Below are positions 37,086 to 47,007 of a stretch of 64,000 bases of DNA, one piece after another (within the stretch, counting starts at the first letter, position 1; each line of letters starts with the position of its first letter). The stretch is taken from positions 1,950,001-2,014,000 of the forward strand of contig NZ_CP031155.1 of assembly GCF_003344885.1 (NCBI RefSeq). Reading direction: 5' to 3'. The position numbers and the translations under genes are program-made. The DNA comes from Altererythrobacter sp. ZODW24. GTDB taxonomy: Bacteria; Pseudomonadota; Alphaproteobacteria; Sphingomonadales; Sphingomonadaceae. The notes under the pieces are model-generated. The model was given only the letters and a program-made list of their open reading frames with translations. It had not been told where the DNA came from and searched no databases.

Positions 37086-38726
37086 TTAAGGTAGGGCGCT
37101 TTGTCCTTCGGCCAACCTGTACTCCGCGACATATTGCCAGATCGTTGAAACCACGACCGACCCCTCGCCCACCGACGAGGCGACACGTTTCACAGATCCC
37201 TCGCGCACATCGCCAACCGCAAAGATGCCCGGGGCCGACGTGACGAATGGTGAAGTCTGACCTGCTGCCTCACCTGTCTTGACGAAACCGTTGTCATCCA
37301 AGCCGACCAGACCCGACAGCCATTCAGTGTTTGGCGCGGCCCCAACCATGACGAACACACCGCCGCAATTAATCTGCGTCTCCCCGTCAGGCCGTTTCAC
37401 CGTGACGCAGTTCAGCCAATCATCGCCGCCGAGTTCCTTAACTTCAGCGCGATAGTGAATAGTAATCTTCGGATCGGCAACCAATCGCTGTGAGAGATAA
37501 GAAGACATTGAGGCAGCCAGGCTATCGCTGCGCACCAGAATGTGAACGTGCTTGGCCGTGCGCGAGAGGAACATTGCGGCCTGTCCAGCTGAGTTGCCGC
37601 CGCCGATGATTACGGCTTCCTTCTTGCGGCAGAAGCGCGCTTCCATTTCGGTCGCGGCATAGAAGACACCGTTCCCCTCGAAGTCTTCCAACCGCTCAAT
37701 CGGTAGCTTGCGGTATTGAACTCCTGTCGCGACCAATACGGCGGTTGCGCATAATTCGCCCCCGTGATCAAGCTGCGCGCAGAAGCTGCCGTCTTCAAGG
37801 CGAACGAGCTCTTCGACCCGGCGCGGCATTACAAACCGCGTGCCGAACTTCATTGCCTGGACTTGTCCGCGATAGACTAGGTCGGCGCCTGATATCCCGG
37901 TTGGAAAGCCCATGTAATTTTCGATCCTGCTGGAGGTACCAGCTTGTCCGCCAATCGCGGTGTCTTCGATCACCATGGCTTTTAGGCCTTCGGCGCCGGC
38001 GTAAACTGCTGCAGCCACCCCGGCTGGCCCGCCGCCCACAATCAAGAGATCGAGTGGTTCGGTATCGCAGATGTTGAGGTCCAGACCGAGCAACCCGGCA
38101 ATTTTGTGCGGTGTCGGGTCTTCGATTACATGGTCGGCGTTGAAGATTACCGATGGCGAATGATCGGCCAGATTACACAGCCGCGCGCCTTCATCGTCCG
38201 ACGCGTCGAGATCGAAAGACTGAAACGGAATGCGGTTGCGGGAAAGGAAGCTACCTACTTTGCGCACGGCACTGTCTTTGTCCGCACCGATCAACTTGAT
38301 AGAGCTACGGCTCTGCTCATATTGCGCGCGGCGCCGCGCCAGGAAAACCGTAATTATGTGATCGGATAGCTCCGGCACATTCGACATCAAATCAAGCATC
38401 GCCTTGCGCGGCGCTTCCAATGTGCGCGTTGCCTTGGTAGCCCGCATCGACAGCGTGAAGCTGCCAGCATTTAGAAATGAGAGTTCGCCCATAAACTGGG
38501 TTGGTCCCAGCGAGGCATCTCCCATCCGGTTGCCAGTGTGGGGATCGACCACTTCAATCTCGCCGTCCAAAACATAGACAAAGCGGTCCATCGCATCGCC
38601 AACTTCCGCGACCATGTCACTGGTTTGGTAGCTTCGCTCTGTGGCGATCTCGCGAATTGCCTCGACATGATCATCGGCCAGCGGTGTGCGCGGCATTACA
38701 CTCAGATCAACGCCAATATTTTCCAT
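37086..38726 (-). CDS. cNMP-binding, thioredoxin-reductase-like FAD oxidoreductase
   Basis: A 546-aa fusion. Residues about 15-130 form a cyclic-nucleotide-binding domain of the CRP type; about 140-215 look like a thioredoxin/glutaredoxin-fold insert; 225-546 form a thioredoxin-reductase-like FAD/NADPH domain with GGGPAGVAAA and a second GGGNSAGQAA. The redox-active CxxC of thioredoxin reductase is missing: AATEMEARFC stands where CATCDG is expected. Therefore it probably reduces something other than thioredoxin by a disulfide relay, or works as a nucleotide-gated NADPH oxidase. Substrate unknown. Confidence 0.85.
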   Translation of the reverse strand: MENIGVDLSVMPRTPLADDHVEAIREIATERSYQTSDMVAEVGDAMDRFVYVLDGEIEVVDPHTGNRMGDASLGPTQFMGELSFLNAGSFTLSMRATKATRTLEAPRKAMLDLMSNVPELSDHIITVFLARRRAQYEQSRSSIKLIGADKDSAVRKVGSFLSRNRIPFQSFDLDASDDEGARLCNLADHSPSVIFNADHVIEDPTPHKIAGLLGLDLNICDTEPLDLLIVGGGPAGVAAAVYAGAEGLKAMVIEDTAIGGQAGTSSRIENYMGFPTGISGADLVYRGQVQAMKFGTRFVMPRRVEELVRLEDGSFCAQLDHGGELCATAVLVATGVQYRKLPIERLEDFEGNGVFYAATEMEARFCRKKEAVIIGGGNSAGQAAMFLSRTAKHVHILVRSDSLAASMSSYLSQRLVADPKITIHYRAEVKELGGDDWLNCVTVKRPDGETQINCGGVFVMVGAAPNTEWLSGLVGLDDNGFVKTGEAAGQTSPFVTSAPGIFAVGDVREGSVKRVASSVGEGSVVVSTIWQYVAEYRLAEGQSALP

Positions 38727-38817
38727 GGTTGTTGGTAACTCCGAAGGCTGGTGAGGGCATGTCGGTCAGGTCAATAGCTATGGCCTGCAACGAAGGGTTG
38801 CAACCTTGTGCGCGAAT

Positions 38818-40326
38818 TCAGGCTCTTGGAGGTTGCCGCCTGTAACTGAGCGCTTCGGCCACATGGATACGGCCTACTTCATTCGCTCCGCCGAGGTCGG
38901 CGATGGTGCGGGCGACACGCAGTATACGGGTATAGGCGCGGGCTGTCAGGCGCATGGCGTCGGCGGCTTGCATGAGGAGTTTGCGGCCCGCTTCGTCGGG
39001 TGTCGCATGGGCCTCCAAGGCGTCTCCATCCAGATCAGCATTGCTGCGCATGTCTGTGCCTTCAAGCCTTGTGGATTGCAGTGTGCGGGCGGCCGCAACG
39101 CGGGCCGCAACTTCGGCGCTACCCTCTGCCGGCGGTGGTAGGGCGAGATCGCGGGCGCTGACGGGATCAACCTCGACATGCAGATCAATCCGGTCGAGCA
39201 AGGGGCCGGAGACTTTGGACTGATAATCGGCGGCGCACTTTGGAGCGCGCGAACAGGCCAGTGCCGGATCGCCCAAATGGCCGCAGCGGCACGGGTTCAT
39301 CGCGGCGATCAATTGGACGTTGGCGGGGAAAGTCACATGGGCGTTGGCCCGGGCTACGCTGACTTCGCCGGTTTCCAGTGGCTGGCGCAGTGAGTCCAAA
39401 ACGGCCCGCTGAAATTCGGGCAGCTCGTCTAGGAACAACACGCCTAGATGCGCGAGACTGACTTCGCCGGGTTTTACCTTCAGACCGCCGCCTGTGAGTG
39501 CTGCCATCGAAGCCGAATGGTGTGGATCGCGGAATGGGCGCGCGCGGCTGATTTTGCCGCCTTCTAGCAATCCAGCGACCGACGCGACCATCGAAGTTTC
39601 TAGCGCTTCGCCCGGTGTGAGCAGAGGCAAGATACCCGGCAAACAAGACGCGAGCAGACTTTTGCCCGCACCCGGCGGTCCGATCATGAGCAAATTGTGC
39701 CCGCCTGCCGCCGCGATCTCGAGCGCGCGTTTTGCGGATTCTTGACCTTTGACTTGCTTTAAATCTGGCCCGTGCGCCGGTTCTTCAGCCTCGCCCGCCA
39801 CAGGTTCGGCGAGCAACTGCGTGCCCTTGAGATGGTTGAGCAGGCTGACCAGATCGGGCGCGGCGCATACAGGAATGCCGCTGGCCCAGCGCGCTTCGGC
39901 TCCCTGGACGGCAGGGCAGATCAGGCCTTTCTCTTCACCGCTGGCATGGATTGCTGCGAGCAATACGCCCGGCGATGCAACCACCCGGCCATCTAGCGCC
40001 AGCTCTCCAACGGCGACCCAGTCAGCCAGTTGTTCCGCATCGGTCACGCCCATTGCCGCCAGCAGTGCCAATGCAATCGGCAGATCGTAATGCGAGCCTT
40101 CTTTCGGAAGATCGGCTGGCGATAGATTGATGGTGATCCGTTTCGGCGGCAGCGACAGGCCCATAGCGGCAAGCGCGCTCTGCACCCGCTCGCGGCTTTC
40201 GCCCACGGCCTTATCCGGCAATCCAACCACGGCGAAGCGCGGCATGCCCGGCGCGATTTGGCACTGCACCTCTACGGCGCGCGCTTCCAAGCCCAGATAG
40301 GCTACTGTCGATACGAGTGCGACCAC
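38818..40326 (-). CDS. comM: YifB/ComM-like Mg-chelatase AAA ATPase
   Basis: A 502-aa protein with an N-terminal Lon-protease-like domain (about 1-170), a Mg-chelatase-type AAA domain with Walker A GPPGAGKS and a DELPEF Walker B region, and a C-terminal helical domain with YTRILRVARTIADL. ComM is a helicase that helps integrate incoming DNA during natural transformation, although many non-transforming bacteria keep it. The GTG start at 40326 gives the family-typical MVALVST beginning. Monocistronic as far as can be seen. Confidence 0.9.
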   Translation of the reverse strand: MVALVSTVAYLGLEARAVEVQCQIAPGMPRFAVVGLPDKAVGESRERVQSALAAMGLSLPPKRITINLSPADLPKEGSHYDLPIALALLAAMGVTDAEQLADWVAVGELALDGRVVASPGVLLAAIHASGEEKGLICPAVQGAEARWASGIPVCAAPDLVSLLNHLKGTQLLAEPVAGEAEEPAHGPDLKQVKGQESAKRALEIAAAGGHNLLMIGPPGAGKSLLASCLPGILPLLTPGEALETSMVASVAGLLEGGKISRARPFRDPHHSASMAALTGGGLKVKPGEVSLAHLGVLFLDELPEFQRAVLDSLRQPLETGEVSVARANAHVTFPANVQLIAAMNPCRCGHLGDPALACSRAPKCAADYQSKVSGPLLDRIDLHVEVDPVSARDLALPPPAEGSAEVAARVAAARTLQSTRLEGTDMRSNADLDGDALEAHATPDEAGRKLLMQAADAMRLTARAYTRILRVARTIADLGGANEVGRIHVAEALSYRRQPPRA

Positions 40327-40458
40327 GTTTTACGACCCCTGTTTGTCATGGCCGTTGTGCAGGCATTTCAAAGGCCTGTCGAGTGGGTGCAGCCCAGTAA
40401 CCAATTCGAAAGCATTTCAGTTGGCAATTGGGCAAGGCGGGCCTGCGAAAAGCTGGCA

Positions 40459-41229
40459 ATGCGCTCGATTATCGCCCTCCTTATTGCTGTTGCCACGCTG
40501 CTGAGCATCCCTGCCAATGCGCAGGTAATCTCCGAGCGCGTGATTGTGCAGGAATGGGTGAACGGGCAATGGATCGAAGTCGGCTCGCAACGCTATGTCG
40601 ATCTGAAGGCGGGCAGCATCATTGCGAAAGCGCCGCCGGTTCCAACCGGCATTGCAGCTTACGGCCCGTTCCGGGTGCTTGATGATCGGCGTGCGGCTTT
40701 GGTTGGGGTGACCGACAGTCTCAGCCCGCGGGACTTTGCGCTTATGCTTCGCGACTTCCCGAATATCTCTGCTTTGGAAATGATCGAATGCCCGGGCACC
40801 GATGACGACCGCGCGAATCTCCAGCTTGGGCGACTGATTCGCGGTGCAGAGCTTAAAACTGTCGTCCCGCAAGGCGGCTCGGTCCGATCAGGGGCGGTCG
40901 AGCTGTTCCTTGCGGGGGCAAGGCGCGAGATGGCGGCGGATGCAGAGTTCGCGGTTCACGCATGGATGGATGATCTTGGGCGAGGGCCTTCGGACTTCTC
41001 CATGAATGCCGAGCAAAACAGCATTTATCTCGATTATTACCGCGAAATGGGCATGGATGATGCGGAAGCCCGCGCCTTCTATGCTATGACCAATTCAGTG
41101 GTGAATGAAGACGCCAAATGGATGACCGGTAGCGAGATGGGCAACTGGGTCGCGGGAGCGCTTGAGAAGACTCACAAATCTGCCTCGCCGATGCTCGCAT
41201 ATCTTGACTTGGAGCCCGCCCTCCCTTAA
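40459..41229 (+). CDS. Exported ClpP/crotonase-like periplasmic protein (COG3904-like)
   Basis: A 256-aa protein with a signal peptide ending about NAQ (residue 22), from the ATG at 40459; a longer upstream frame lacks a signal. The region GRLIRGAELKTVVPQGGSVRSG, VELFLAGARR and FAVHAW resembles periplasmic proteins of the ClpP/crotonase fold that have lost or changed the protease serine (GSVRSGAVE position). The next part is helical with DYYREMGMDDAEARAF. Function unknown; family assignment by sequence likeness, moderate. Confidence 0.65.
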   Translation: MRSIIALLIAVATLLSIPANAQVISERVIVQEWVNGQWIEVGSQRYVDLKAGSIIAKAPPVPTGIAAYGPFRVLDDRRAALVGVTDSLSPRDFALMLRDFPNISALEMIECPGTDDDRANLQLGRLIRGAELKTVVPQGGSVRSGAVELFLAGARREMAADAEFAVHAWMDDLGRGPSDFSMNAEQNSIYLDYYREMGMDDAEARAFYAMTNSVVNEDAKWMTGSEMGNWVAGALEKTHKSASPMLAYLDLEPALP

Positions 41230-41313
41230 CCGCGCGGCCATACAGGCGGCTCGTTCCTGACGGGCGGCCCTTTTTATTGGTGCTTTTGGCTCCAACATCT
41301 TTCGAGGTTTAAC

Positions 41314-41448
41314 ATGAAGCGTACTTTCCAGCCGAGCAATCTCGTGCGCAAGCGTCGTCACGGTTTCCGCTCACGCAAGGCAACAGTCGGCGGCCGTAAG
41401 ATTCTGGCCTCGCGCCGCGCACGTGGCCGCAACAAACTCAGCGCCTGA
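41314..41448 (+). CDS. rpmH: 50S ribosomal protein L34
   Basis: A 44-aa ribosomal protein with the invariant MKRTFQPSN start and RRHGFRSR and ARGRNKLSA parts. It opens the rpmH-rnpA-yidD-yidC-engB string, conserved across bacteria. An A/T-rich promoter region precedes it. Confidence 0.97.
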   Translation: MKRTFQPSNLVRKRRHGFRSRKATVGGRKILASRRARGRNKLSA

Positions 41449-41845
41449 GTCGGAAACGACTTCACAGAAAATTGCGGTGCTCACGCGCCGCTCTGATTTT
41501 CTAGCTGCAAACCGGGGACTGCGTGTCGCACGCCCCGGTTTTGTGCTGCTTACACACCGGAATAATGGCGCTGGCATGCGCTACGGCATTACGATCACCA
41601 AAAAGGTCGGCAATGCGGTTGTGCGCAACCGGATGAAGCGCCGTTTTCGCGAATTGCTGCGTGCGCATCTTCCTGAAAATGGCCTGCCAGATCACGATCA
41701 CGTGCTGATCGGCCGCGATGGCGGGATCGAACGGGATTATTCCAAGCTCGAAATTGAGCTCGTCGCGGCGCTCACACGGGCTGCTGCGGGCAAGGGGGAC
41801 CCACCTCGCCGTTTTCGTGGTGGGTCTGGTAAGCGTAGGAAATGA
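41423..41845 (+). CDS. rnpA: Ribonuclease P protein component
   Basis: Protein subunit of RNase P, which matures tRNA 5' ends. The 140-aa form from GTG 41423 overlaps rpmH by 26 bases; a second GTG at 41477 would give 122 residues and is also possible. The [18 protein letters not shown] helix is the RNase P protein signature. The C-terminus is basic ([12 protein letters not shown]). Its stop overlaps yidD as ATGA. Confidence 0.9.
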   Translation: MAATNSAPESETTSQKIAVLTRRSDFLAANRGLRVARPGFVLLTHRNNGAGMRYGITITKKVGNAVVRNRMKRRFRELLRAHLPENGLPDHDHVLIGRDGGIERDYSKLEIELVAALTRAAAGKGDPPRRFRGGSGKRRK

Positions 41846-42051
41846 AGCATATTTTCATCTTTATCGCGCGGGCCTGGCAATGGGGTCCGTCGCGAATTTT
41901 GCCGCCGACTTGCCGCTTTGCCCCGTCCTGTTCGGAATATGCCATACAGGCGCTCACCAAACATGGTGCGATCAAGGGTGGCTGGTTGGCGTCTAAGCGT
42001 ATATTGCGCTGCCATCCATGGGGCGGGCACGGATTCGATCCGGTTCCTTAA
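41842..42051 (+). CDS. yidD: Membrane protein insertion efficiency factor YidD
   Basis: A 69-aa amphipathic protein with the [16 protein letters not shown] and [14 protein letters not shown] motifs of YidD, which helps YidC insert inner-membrane proteins. Starts in an ATGA overlap with rnpA. yidC begins 44 bases after its stop. Confidence 0.95.
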   Translation: MKHIFIFIARAWQWGPSRILPPTCRFAPSCSEYAIQALTKHGAIKGGWLASKRILRCHPWGGHGFDPVP

Positions 42052-42095
42052 ATCGCACCCACAATGACAAATTTTTACGGGATTTAGACAGAGCC

Positions 42096-43874
42096 TTGGA
42101 CAATCAGCGCAATATCCTCATCGCGGTGGTGCTTTCTGCATTGCTGCTGTTCGGCTGGGACTATGCCATGTCCAGCTTCTATCCAGAGCCTGCCAAGGTT
42201 GGCCCGGCGACGGAAACCGTAGACGGCACTGTTGGCGGCACGCCCGAGCGCGCCGAGGCGGTTCGCACGCGTGAAGGCGGTCTAACCGATCCCGCCGAAA
42301 TCGCGCTGGAAGAAGCTGACCTCGAAACGTCGCTCGCCGCGCCGGAGCGGGTTACAATTGATGCGCCAAGCGTTGCCGGTTCGGTCAATCTCATCGGCGC
42401 GCGGATCGATGATCTGGTTCTCAAGACACATCGCCAGACGGTCAAGAAAGATAGCGGTCCGGTTCGCTTGTTCTCTCCGCAAGGCACGCCTGCACAGCAA
42501 TTCGCCCAGTTCGGCTGGGTTGGGCAAGGTGTTGCAGTCCCTGATGCCAAGACGGTTTGGCAGGCTGATGGCACCTCGCTGACGCCTGACAGCCCGGTGA
42601 AACTGACGCATGACAATGGCGCTGGCCTGCTTTTCACAATCGCTCTGTCGATTGACGATAAATACATGATTTCCGCCGAGCAGACCGTGGCTAACACAGG
42701 CGCTGGCCCGGTTGTGATGCGGCCTTTCGCGCTGGTGAACCGCACCAGTCGCACCGCTAGCTCGGATACTTGGAATGTCCATTCCGGGCCGATTGGCGCG
42801 TTCGGCGATTCGGTCGCATTCGACAATGACTATGACGATCTGGACGATGATGGCCGGATCAGCCCCGAAGGCCGTGCCCGCTGGATGGGCTTCACCGACA
42901 TTTACTGGATGTCGGCGCTTATTCCTGAACAGGGCAGTGATCCGACGGCTGAATTCCGCCCGCTAGGCCAAGAAACATACCGCGCTGATCTAATCTATCA
43001 GCCGATGACTGTACCTGCAGGCAAGCAGGTAACGCGCAGCACCAAGCTGTTTGCCGGTGCCAAGGAAACCGCTGTCCTCGATGTTTATGAGGACGCGGGC
43101 ATTCCGCTGTTCGGCAAGGCGATCGATTGGGGCTGGTTCTCCATGATTGCATGGCCAGTATGGTGGCTGCTGACGCATTTGTTCGGTATAGTCGGCAACT
43201 TCGGTGTCGCGATTATGCTGCTGACGCTGTTGATGCGCGGCATCCTGTTCCCGATCGCGCAGAAACAGTTCGCCAGCATGGCGGCGATGCGTGCGATCCA
43301 GCCCAAGATGAAGGCGCTGCAGGAACGCTACAAAGACGATAAGCAGAAGCAGCAACAAGAAGTCATGGCGCTCTATAAGAAAGAGGGCGTCAATCCGCTG
43401 GCCGGCTGTTTGCCGCTGCTCTTGCAAATCCCGATCTTCTTCGCCCTGTATAAGGTGCTGATCCTCGCGATCGAAATGCGCCATCAGCCCTTCATCCTGT
43501 GGATCAAGGATCTGTCCGCGCCCGATCCGGCGACGATCCTCAACCTGTTTGGCCTGTTGCCGTTCACGCCGCCAAGCTTCCTCGCCATCGGCGTGCTGGC
43601 GGTGCTATTCGGTATCTCCATGTGGCTGACCTTCAAGCTGAACCCCAGCGCGATGGATCCTGTGCAGCAGCAAATCTTCAGCTTCATGCCGTGGATTTTG
43701 ATGTTCGTGATGGCGCCATTTGCTGCTGGCCTGCTGCTTTACTGGGTTACGTCCAACGTGCTCACGCTGGCGCAGCAGACCTATCTGTACTCGCGCCATC
43801 CGCAGCTGAAGGCGCAAGCGGAGCAGGACAAAGCCGACAAGGCCGCTGCCGCCGCGGCGGGTAAGAAGGACTAG
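42096..43874 (+). CDS. yidC: Membrane protein insertase YidC
   Basis: A 592-aa insertase that places proteins in the inner membrane alone or with SecYEG. An N-terminal membrane segment, a periplasmic domain (about 60-345) and the C-terminal five-segment core with LAGCLPLLLQIPIFFALYKV are visible. The start is TTG at 42096 (giving MDNQRNILIAVVL); a frame extending back to 42018 would overlap yidD and looks unlike YidC. The C-terminus is alanine/lysine-rich. The stop overlaps engB by one base. Confidence 0.95.
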   Translation: MDNQRNILIAVVLSALLLFGWDYAMSSFYPEPAKVGPATETVDGTVGGTPERAEAVRTREGGLTDPAEIALEEADLETSLAAPERVTIDAPSVAGSVNLIGARIDDLVLKTHRQTVKKDSGPVRLFSPQGTPAQQFAQFGWVGQGVAVPDAKTVWQADGTSLTPDSPVKLTHDNGAGLLFTIALSIDDKYMISAEQTVANTGAGPVVMRPFALVNRTSRTASSDTWNVHSGPIGAFGDSVAFDNDYDDLDDDGRISPEGRARWMGFTDIYWMSALIPEQGSDPTAEFRPLGQETYRADLIYQPMTVPAGKQVTRSTKLFAGAKETAVLDVYEDAGIPLFGKAIDWGWFSMIAWPVWWLLTHLFGIVGNFGVAIMLLTLLMRGILFPIAQKQFASMAAMRAIQPKMKALQERYKDDKQKQQQEVMALYKKEGVNPLAGCLPLLLQIPIFFALYKVLILAIEMRHQPFILWIKDLSAPDPATILNLFGLLPFTPPSFLAIGVLAVLFGISMWLTFKLNPSAMDPVQQQIFSFMPWILMFVMAPFAAGLLLYWVTSNVLTLAQQTYLYSRHPQLKAQAEQDKADKAAAAAAGKKD

Positions 43875-44533
43875 TGAAAGACCCCGTCTCCAGCGATCCG
43901 GTAGCGGATATTCAGGCCCGTGAGGCTGACCGTCTGTTCTCGGGCCGCGTAGAGTTTCTGCTCAGCGCGCCGCAGCTGAAGTTCCTGCCGGAACCGACCT
44001 CGCCGGAAATCGCCTTTGCAGGACGGTCGAACGTGGGCAAGTCGACGCTGCTCAACGCGCTGACGGGCCGCCGCTCCATCGCGCGCGCATCGGTCACGCC
44101 AGGCCGGACGCAGGAATTGAACTTCTTCGAAGTGGGCGATCCAACCCAGTTCCGGCTGGTTGATATGCCCGGCTATGGCTTCGCCAAAGCGCCACCCAAA
44201 GTGGTCGATAATTGGAAGAAGCTCGTCCGCTCCTATCTGCGCGGGCGCGTGGTGCTAAACCGAACCCTTCTGCTGATCGACGCACGCCGGGGCGTGAAAG
44301 ACGTCGATCGCGAGATGATGGCGATGCTAGACGAAAGCGCGGTAGGTTACCGCATCGTGCTGACCAAGGCAGATAAACTGAAAGCCAGCGAGCTCGAAAA
44401 AGAAGTCGAACTGACTTTGGCAGAGGCCCGCAAGCATCAAGCAGCCTTCCCGGAACTTCACGTGACAAGCGCGGAAAAGGGTATGGGCCTGCCGGAACTA
44501 CGGGCAGCGGTGATGGCGGACGCTAAGCTTTAG
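43874..44533 (+). CDS. engB: Ribosome biogenesis GTP-binding protein YsxC/EngB
   Basis: A 219-aa GTPase needed for 50S assembly. GRSNVGKST (G1), TPGRT (G2), DMPGYG (G3) and TKADK (G4) are all present. GTG start at 43874 overlaps the yidC stop, a normal coupling in this string. Convergent with the alginate lyase gene. Confidence 0.94.
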   Translation: MKDPVSSDPVADIQAREADRLFSGRVEFLLSAPQLKFLPEPTSPEIAFAGRSNVGKSTLLNALTGRRSIARASVTPGRTQELNFFEVGDPTQFRLVDMPGYGFAKAPPKVVDNWKKLVRSYLRGRVVLNRTLLLIDARRGVKDVDREMMAMLDESAVGYRIVLTKADKLKASELEKEVELTLAEARKHQAAFPELHVTSAEKGMGLPELRAAVMADAKL

Positions 44534-44541
44534 GTCGCTTA

Positions 44542-45603
44542 TTAAGGCGCAGTGGATGGTCCGACGACCAGCCGCGAGAAGCTGGCCTGTGCGTAATCGC
44601 CTGCCGCCTCATCCACTGACCAATCGCCTGTGCCGGCGCATGCTGCAGCCCAAAAGCTTCCGTCAGTTTTCGTGCTGCATTGGTTGTAGATACCCGCTTT
44701 GAAATAGAGCGTATCGCCGCCGTAGCTATAGCGGTTGTCCTTCGCATCGATCTGGCCATTTGCGTCGTGTTGGCTGACCAGGCTCTTGGTGAACCTTACC
44801 TCGCCATGGCGGGCGTTGGTGAAGGTCAGATACATCACATTGCGATGGACATTGATAGTGTAGCTAAAGTCCTCGCCCAGCGCGATGCCAGCCTCGCCCG
44901 GATCGGCGGGATTGTCCCACAGATTGCCGAACACCGGATAAGCGATGTCTTTGCGGTCGGGATTATCCTTCGCCAGATTGCGCTCATAGGTCCAGAAAAC
45001 CGAGCCGTACGTGTGCCCGGGTACCTTCTTGTAGAAGATCTTGATCGGCTCGTTTCCGTAACCGAAACCGCCCTTTGTGCTCTTGTATTTGGTTGCGTGA
45101 ATCTGGCCCACGACCGCTGAATAGGCCGGTTTGCTCGCGGGGTTTCCAGCATTCAGGGCGACGTGGTCGACATGCAAAGTCGCTTCCATCTTGCCGCCAA
45201 CGGACCCAAATTTGTCGGAATCTCTGCGCGCTTCGACAGCGAAATTGTTGAGTGCATCATGCGTCTTAATTTTAGTGTTCTTGCCGCGTAGCATTTGGCG
45301 CAGTTCGCTGCGGGTGTTCGAAGAATTGGCCGTCGTTGTCGCCTTGTTCGGCGCTGTGAAGACCATGTGTCCGTCGGTATCGAGATAGAAGTAATCTGGA
45401 TGGGAATATTTCCCGATCTTCGCGACCGTGATCTCGTCAGGCTTGTTGTCGCCATTGTCGTCCATCGGCAGCGTTATCTTCCAGTAACCCAGATCGAATT
45501 TGCTGCCCGGCGCAGGGATTTCTTGCGCAGAGATCGTCGTGGCGCATGAAAGACCCAGCCATGCTACCGCAACCGCTGCAGATTTGAACGCGTTGATAGT
45601 CAT
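44542..45603 (-). CDS. Polysaccharide lyase family 7 alginate lyase
   Basis: A 353-aa secreted lyase that cleaves alginate (mannuronate/guluronate) by beta-elimination. A signal peptide ends about residue 26. The three PL7 motifs are RSELR (residue about 90), QIH and YFKAGIYNQ, supplying the catalytic histidine and tyrosine. It has no carbohydrate-binding module. The presence of a brown-algal polysaccharide enzyme fits a marine or algae-associated life. No other alginate genes are beside it. Confidence 0.9.
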   Translation of the reverse strand: MTINAFKSAAVAVAWLGLSCATTISAQEIPAPGSKFDLGYWKITLPMDDNGDNKPDEITVAKIGKYSHPDYFYLDTDGHMVFTAPNKATTTANSSNTRSELRQMLRGKNTKIKTHDALNNFAVEARRDSDKFGSVGGKMEATLHVDHVALNAGNPASKPAYSAVVGQIHATKYKSTKGGFGYGNEPIKIFYKKVPGHTYGSVFWTYERNLAKDNPDRKDIAYPVFGNLWDNPADPGEAGIALGEDFSYTINVHRNVMYLTFTNARHGEVRFTKSLVSQHDANGQIDAKDNRYSYGGDTLYFKAGIYNQCSTKTDGSFWAAACAGTGDWSVDEAAGDYAQASFSRLVVGPSTAP

Positions 45604-45719
45604 AGAATTCCCTAGCCCAAGCTCATTATCCAGATCATGTTAGAGAAGCAGAGATGAATTTCCAATGTCTGACGGATCGCGGCATTTGCTTCAGGTGGAA
45701 GAGCAGCCTGTTTTTCAAC

Positions 45720-46400
45720 TCAGTCCTCAAACCCCACAAAGTTCACCGTGTCCTTCACCGGCTTTCGGTGCGTCATCACTTCATTCGCGGGAAAGGTCAT
45801 TTCGGGCCAACCGAGAGCGATGCTCTTCATGATTACTTGATCGTCAGGGATGTTCGCATGTTCGCGCACGACGGGGCTTTGCATAATGCCCTGGCTGTTG
45901 ATCACTGTGCCTAACCCGCGCGACCATGCGGCGTTGACCAGTGCGGTTGCCACCGCGCCGCAATCGAACACCGTGTCGTCAGCACCGTCGAGTACCTTGT
46001 CATAGGTCACGATCACGCAGACGGGCGCGTCGAACTGGCGGAAACCGCGCATGACCCAGTCTTGGCGGGCTGCCTTGTCTTCGCGCTCGATGCCCATCGC
46101 GCCGAATAGCTGCTTGGCGACGTCTACTTGGCGCGTGCGGTGGTCGCCTTCGAATGCGCCGCTGCCGGTGCGGAACTCGCGGCTCTCAGGCACGCCAGCT
46201 AGCATGTTTTCGCTGTTGCCTGCGCGGATGCGGTCCAATGGCTCGCCCGAAATGACGTAGAAATTATAGGGCTGGGTATTCATAGACGACGGCGCGCGCA
46301 TGGCGAGGCCGACGATCTCTTCGATCAATTCCTTGGAAACCGGATCGGGTTTGTAACCACGGATGCTCCTGCGACCCAGGATAACTTCATCGAACTGCAT
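45720..46400 (-). CDS. Nitroreductase family protein
   Basis: A 226-aa FMN-dependent oxidoreductase with the RRSIRGYKPDPV N-terminal flavin loop, APSSMNTQPYNFYV and GLGTVINSQG strands. Such enzymes reduce nitro groups, quinones or other acceptors with NAD(P)H; physiological substrate is unknown. Starts at ATG 46400 and is separate from the VOC gene downstream-to-upstream by 79 bases. Confidence 0.9.
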   Translation of the reverse strand: MQFDEVILGRRSIRGYKPDPVSKELIEEIVGLAMRAPSSMNTQPYNFYVISGEPLDRIRAGNSENMLAGVPESREFRTGSGAFEGDHRTRQVDVAKQLFGAMGIEREDKAARQDWVMRGFRQFDAPVCVIVTYDKVLDGADDTVFDCGAVATALVNAAWSRGLGTVINSQGIMQSPVVREHANIPDDQVIMKSIALGWPEMTFPANEVMTHRKPVKDTVNFVGFED

Positions 46401-46479
46401 TTCAGGCCCTCATGTTGATTGTTTGAGCCATCGATACATGAACTGCTGTCATAGGGAAGGGTTGCAATGCAGGACGGGT

Positions 46480-46899
46480 TTAACGCGCGAACAGGCTCGC
46501 CATATCTGCGAAGGCCTTGATCTCTAGCGCGTTGCCCGACGGGTCGCGGAAGAACATGGTCGCTTGTTCGCCCGGCTGCCCTTCAAAGCGGATGTGCGGT
46601 TCAATCACAAAGGTGATGTCTGCAGCTTCCAGCTTCGCGGCCAGATCGCGCCAACTCTTAAGGTCAAGAATAACACCAAAGTGCGGGACGGGGACATTGT
46701 GGCCGTCGACCGGGTTGCTGTATCCGTCGTCGCCGTTACCTTCAGCAAGGTGGGTCACAATCTGGTGACCGTAGAAATTGAAGTCGATCCACTGATCGCT
46801 GCTGCGTCCTTCCGGGCATCCCATCATCTCCCCGTAGAATTTGCGCGCTGCCGCAAGGTCATTCACCGGGAAGGCAAGATGAAACGGCGGAATGGTCAT
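46480..46899 (-). CDS. VOC (glyoxalase/dioxygenase) superfamily protein
   Basis: A 139-aa protein with two beta-alpha-beta-beta-beta modules: [26 protein letters not shown] opens the first and [15 protein letters not shown] closes the second, with the late glutamate as metal ligand. The ATG at 46899 is better than one ten codons earlier. Reaction cannot be told from sequence; glyoxalase, dioxygenase or resistance roles are all known for the fold. Confidence 0.85.
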   Translation of the reverse strand: MTIPPFHLAFPVNDLAAARKFYGEMMGCPEGRSSDQWIDFNFYGHQIVTHLAEGNGDDGYSNPVDGHNVPVPHFGVILDLKSWRDLAAKLEAADITFVIEPHIRFEGQPGEQATMFFRDPSGNALEIKAFADMASLFAR

Positions 46900-47007
46900 G
46901 CAATCTGTCCGGCTGGAATGGTCGATCACCGATAGTGTAACTGTTCATACTCGACTTGGCGATGCTGAACGGTTACCCGATTCCACGAAGGGAAAAGGTG
47001 CTCTCCC

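Noticed and set aside
40258-40458. Upstream extension of the COG3904-like gene overlapping comM
   Set aside because: It would bury the signal peptide that begins at 40459.
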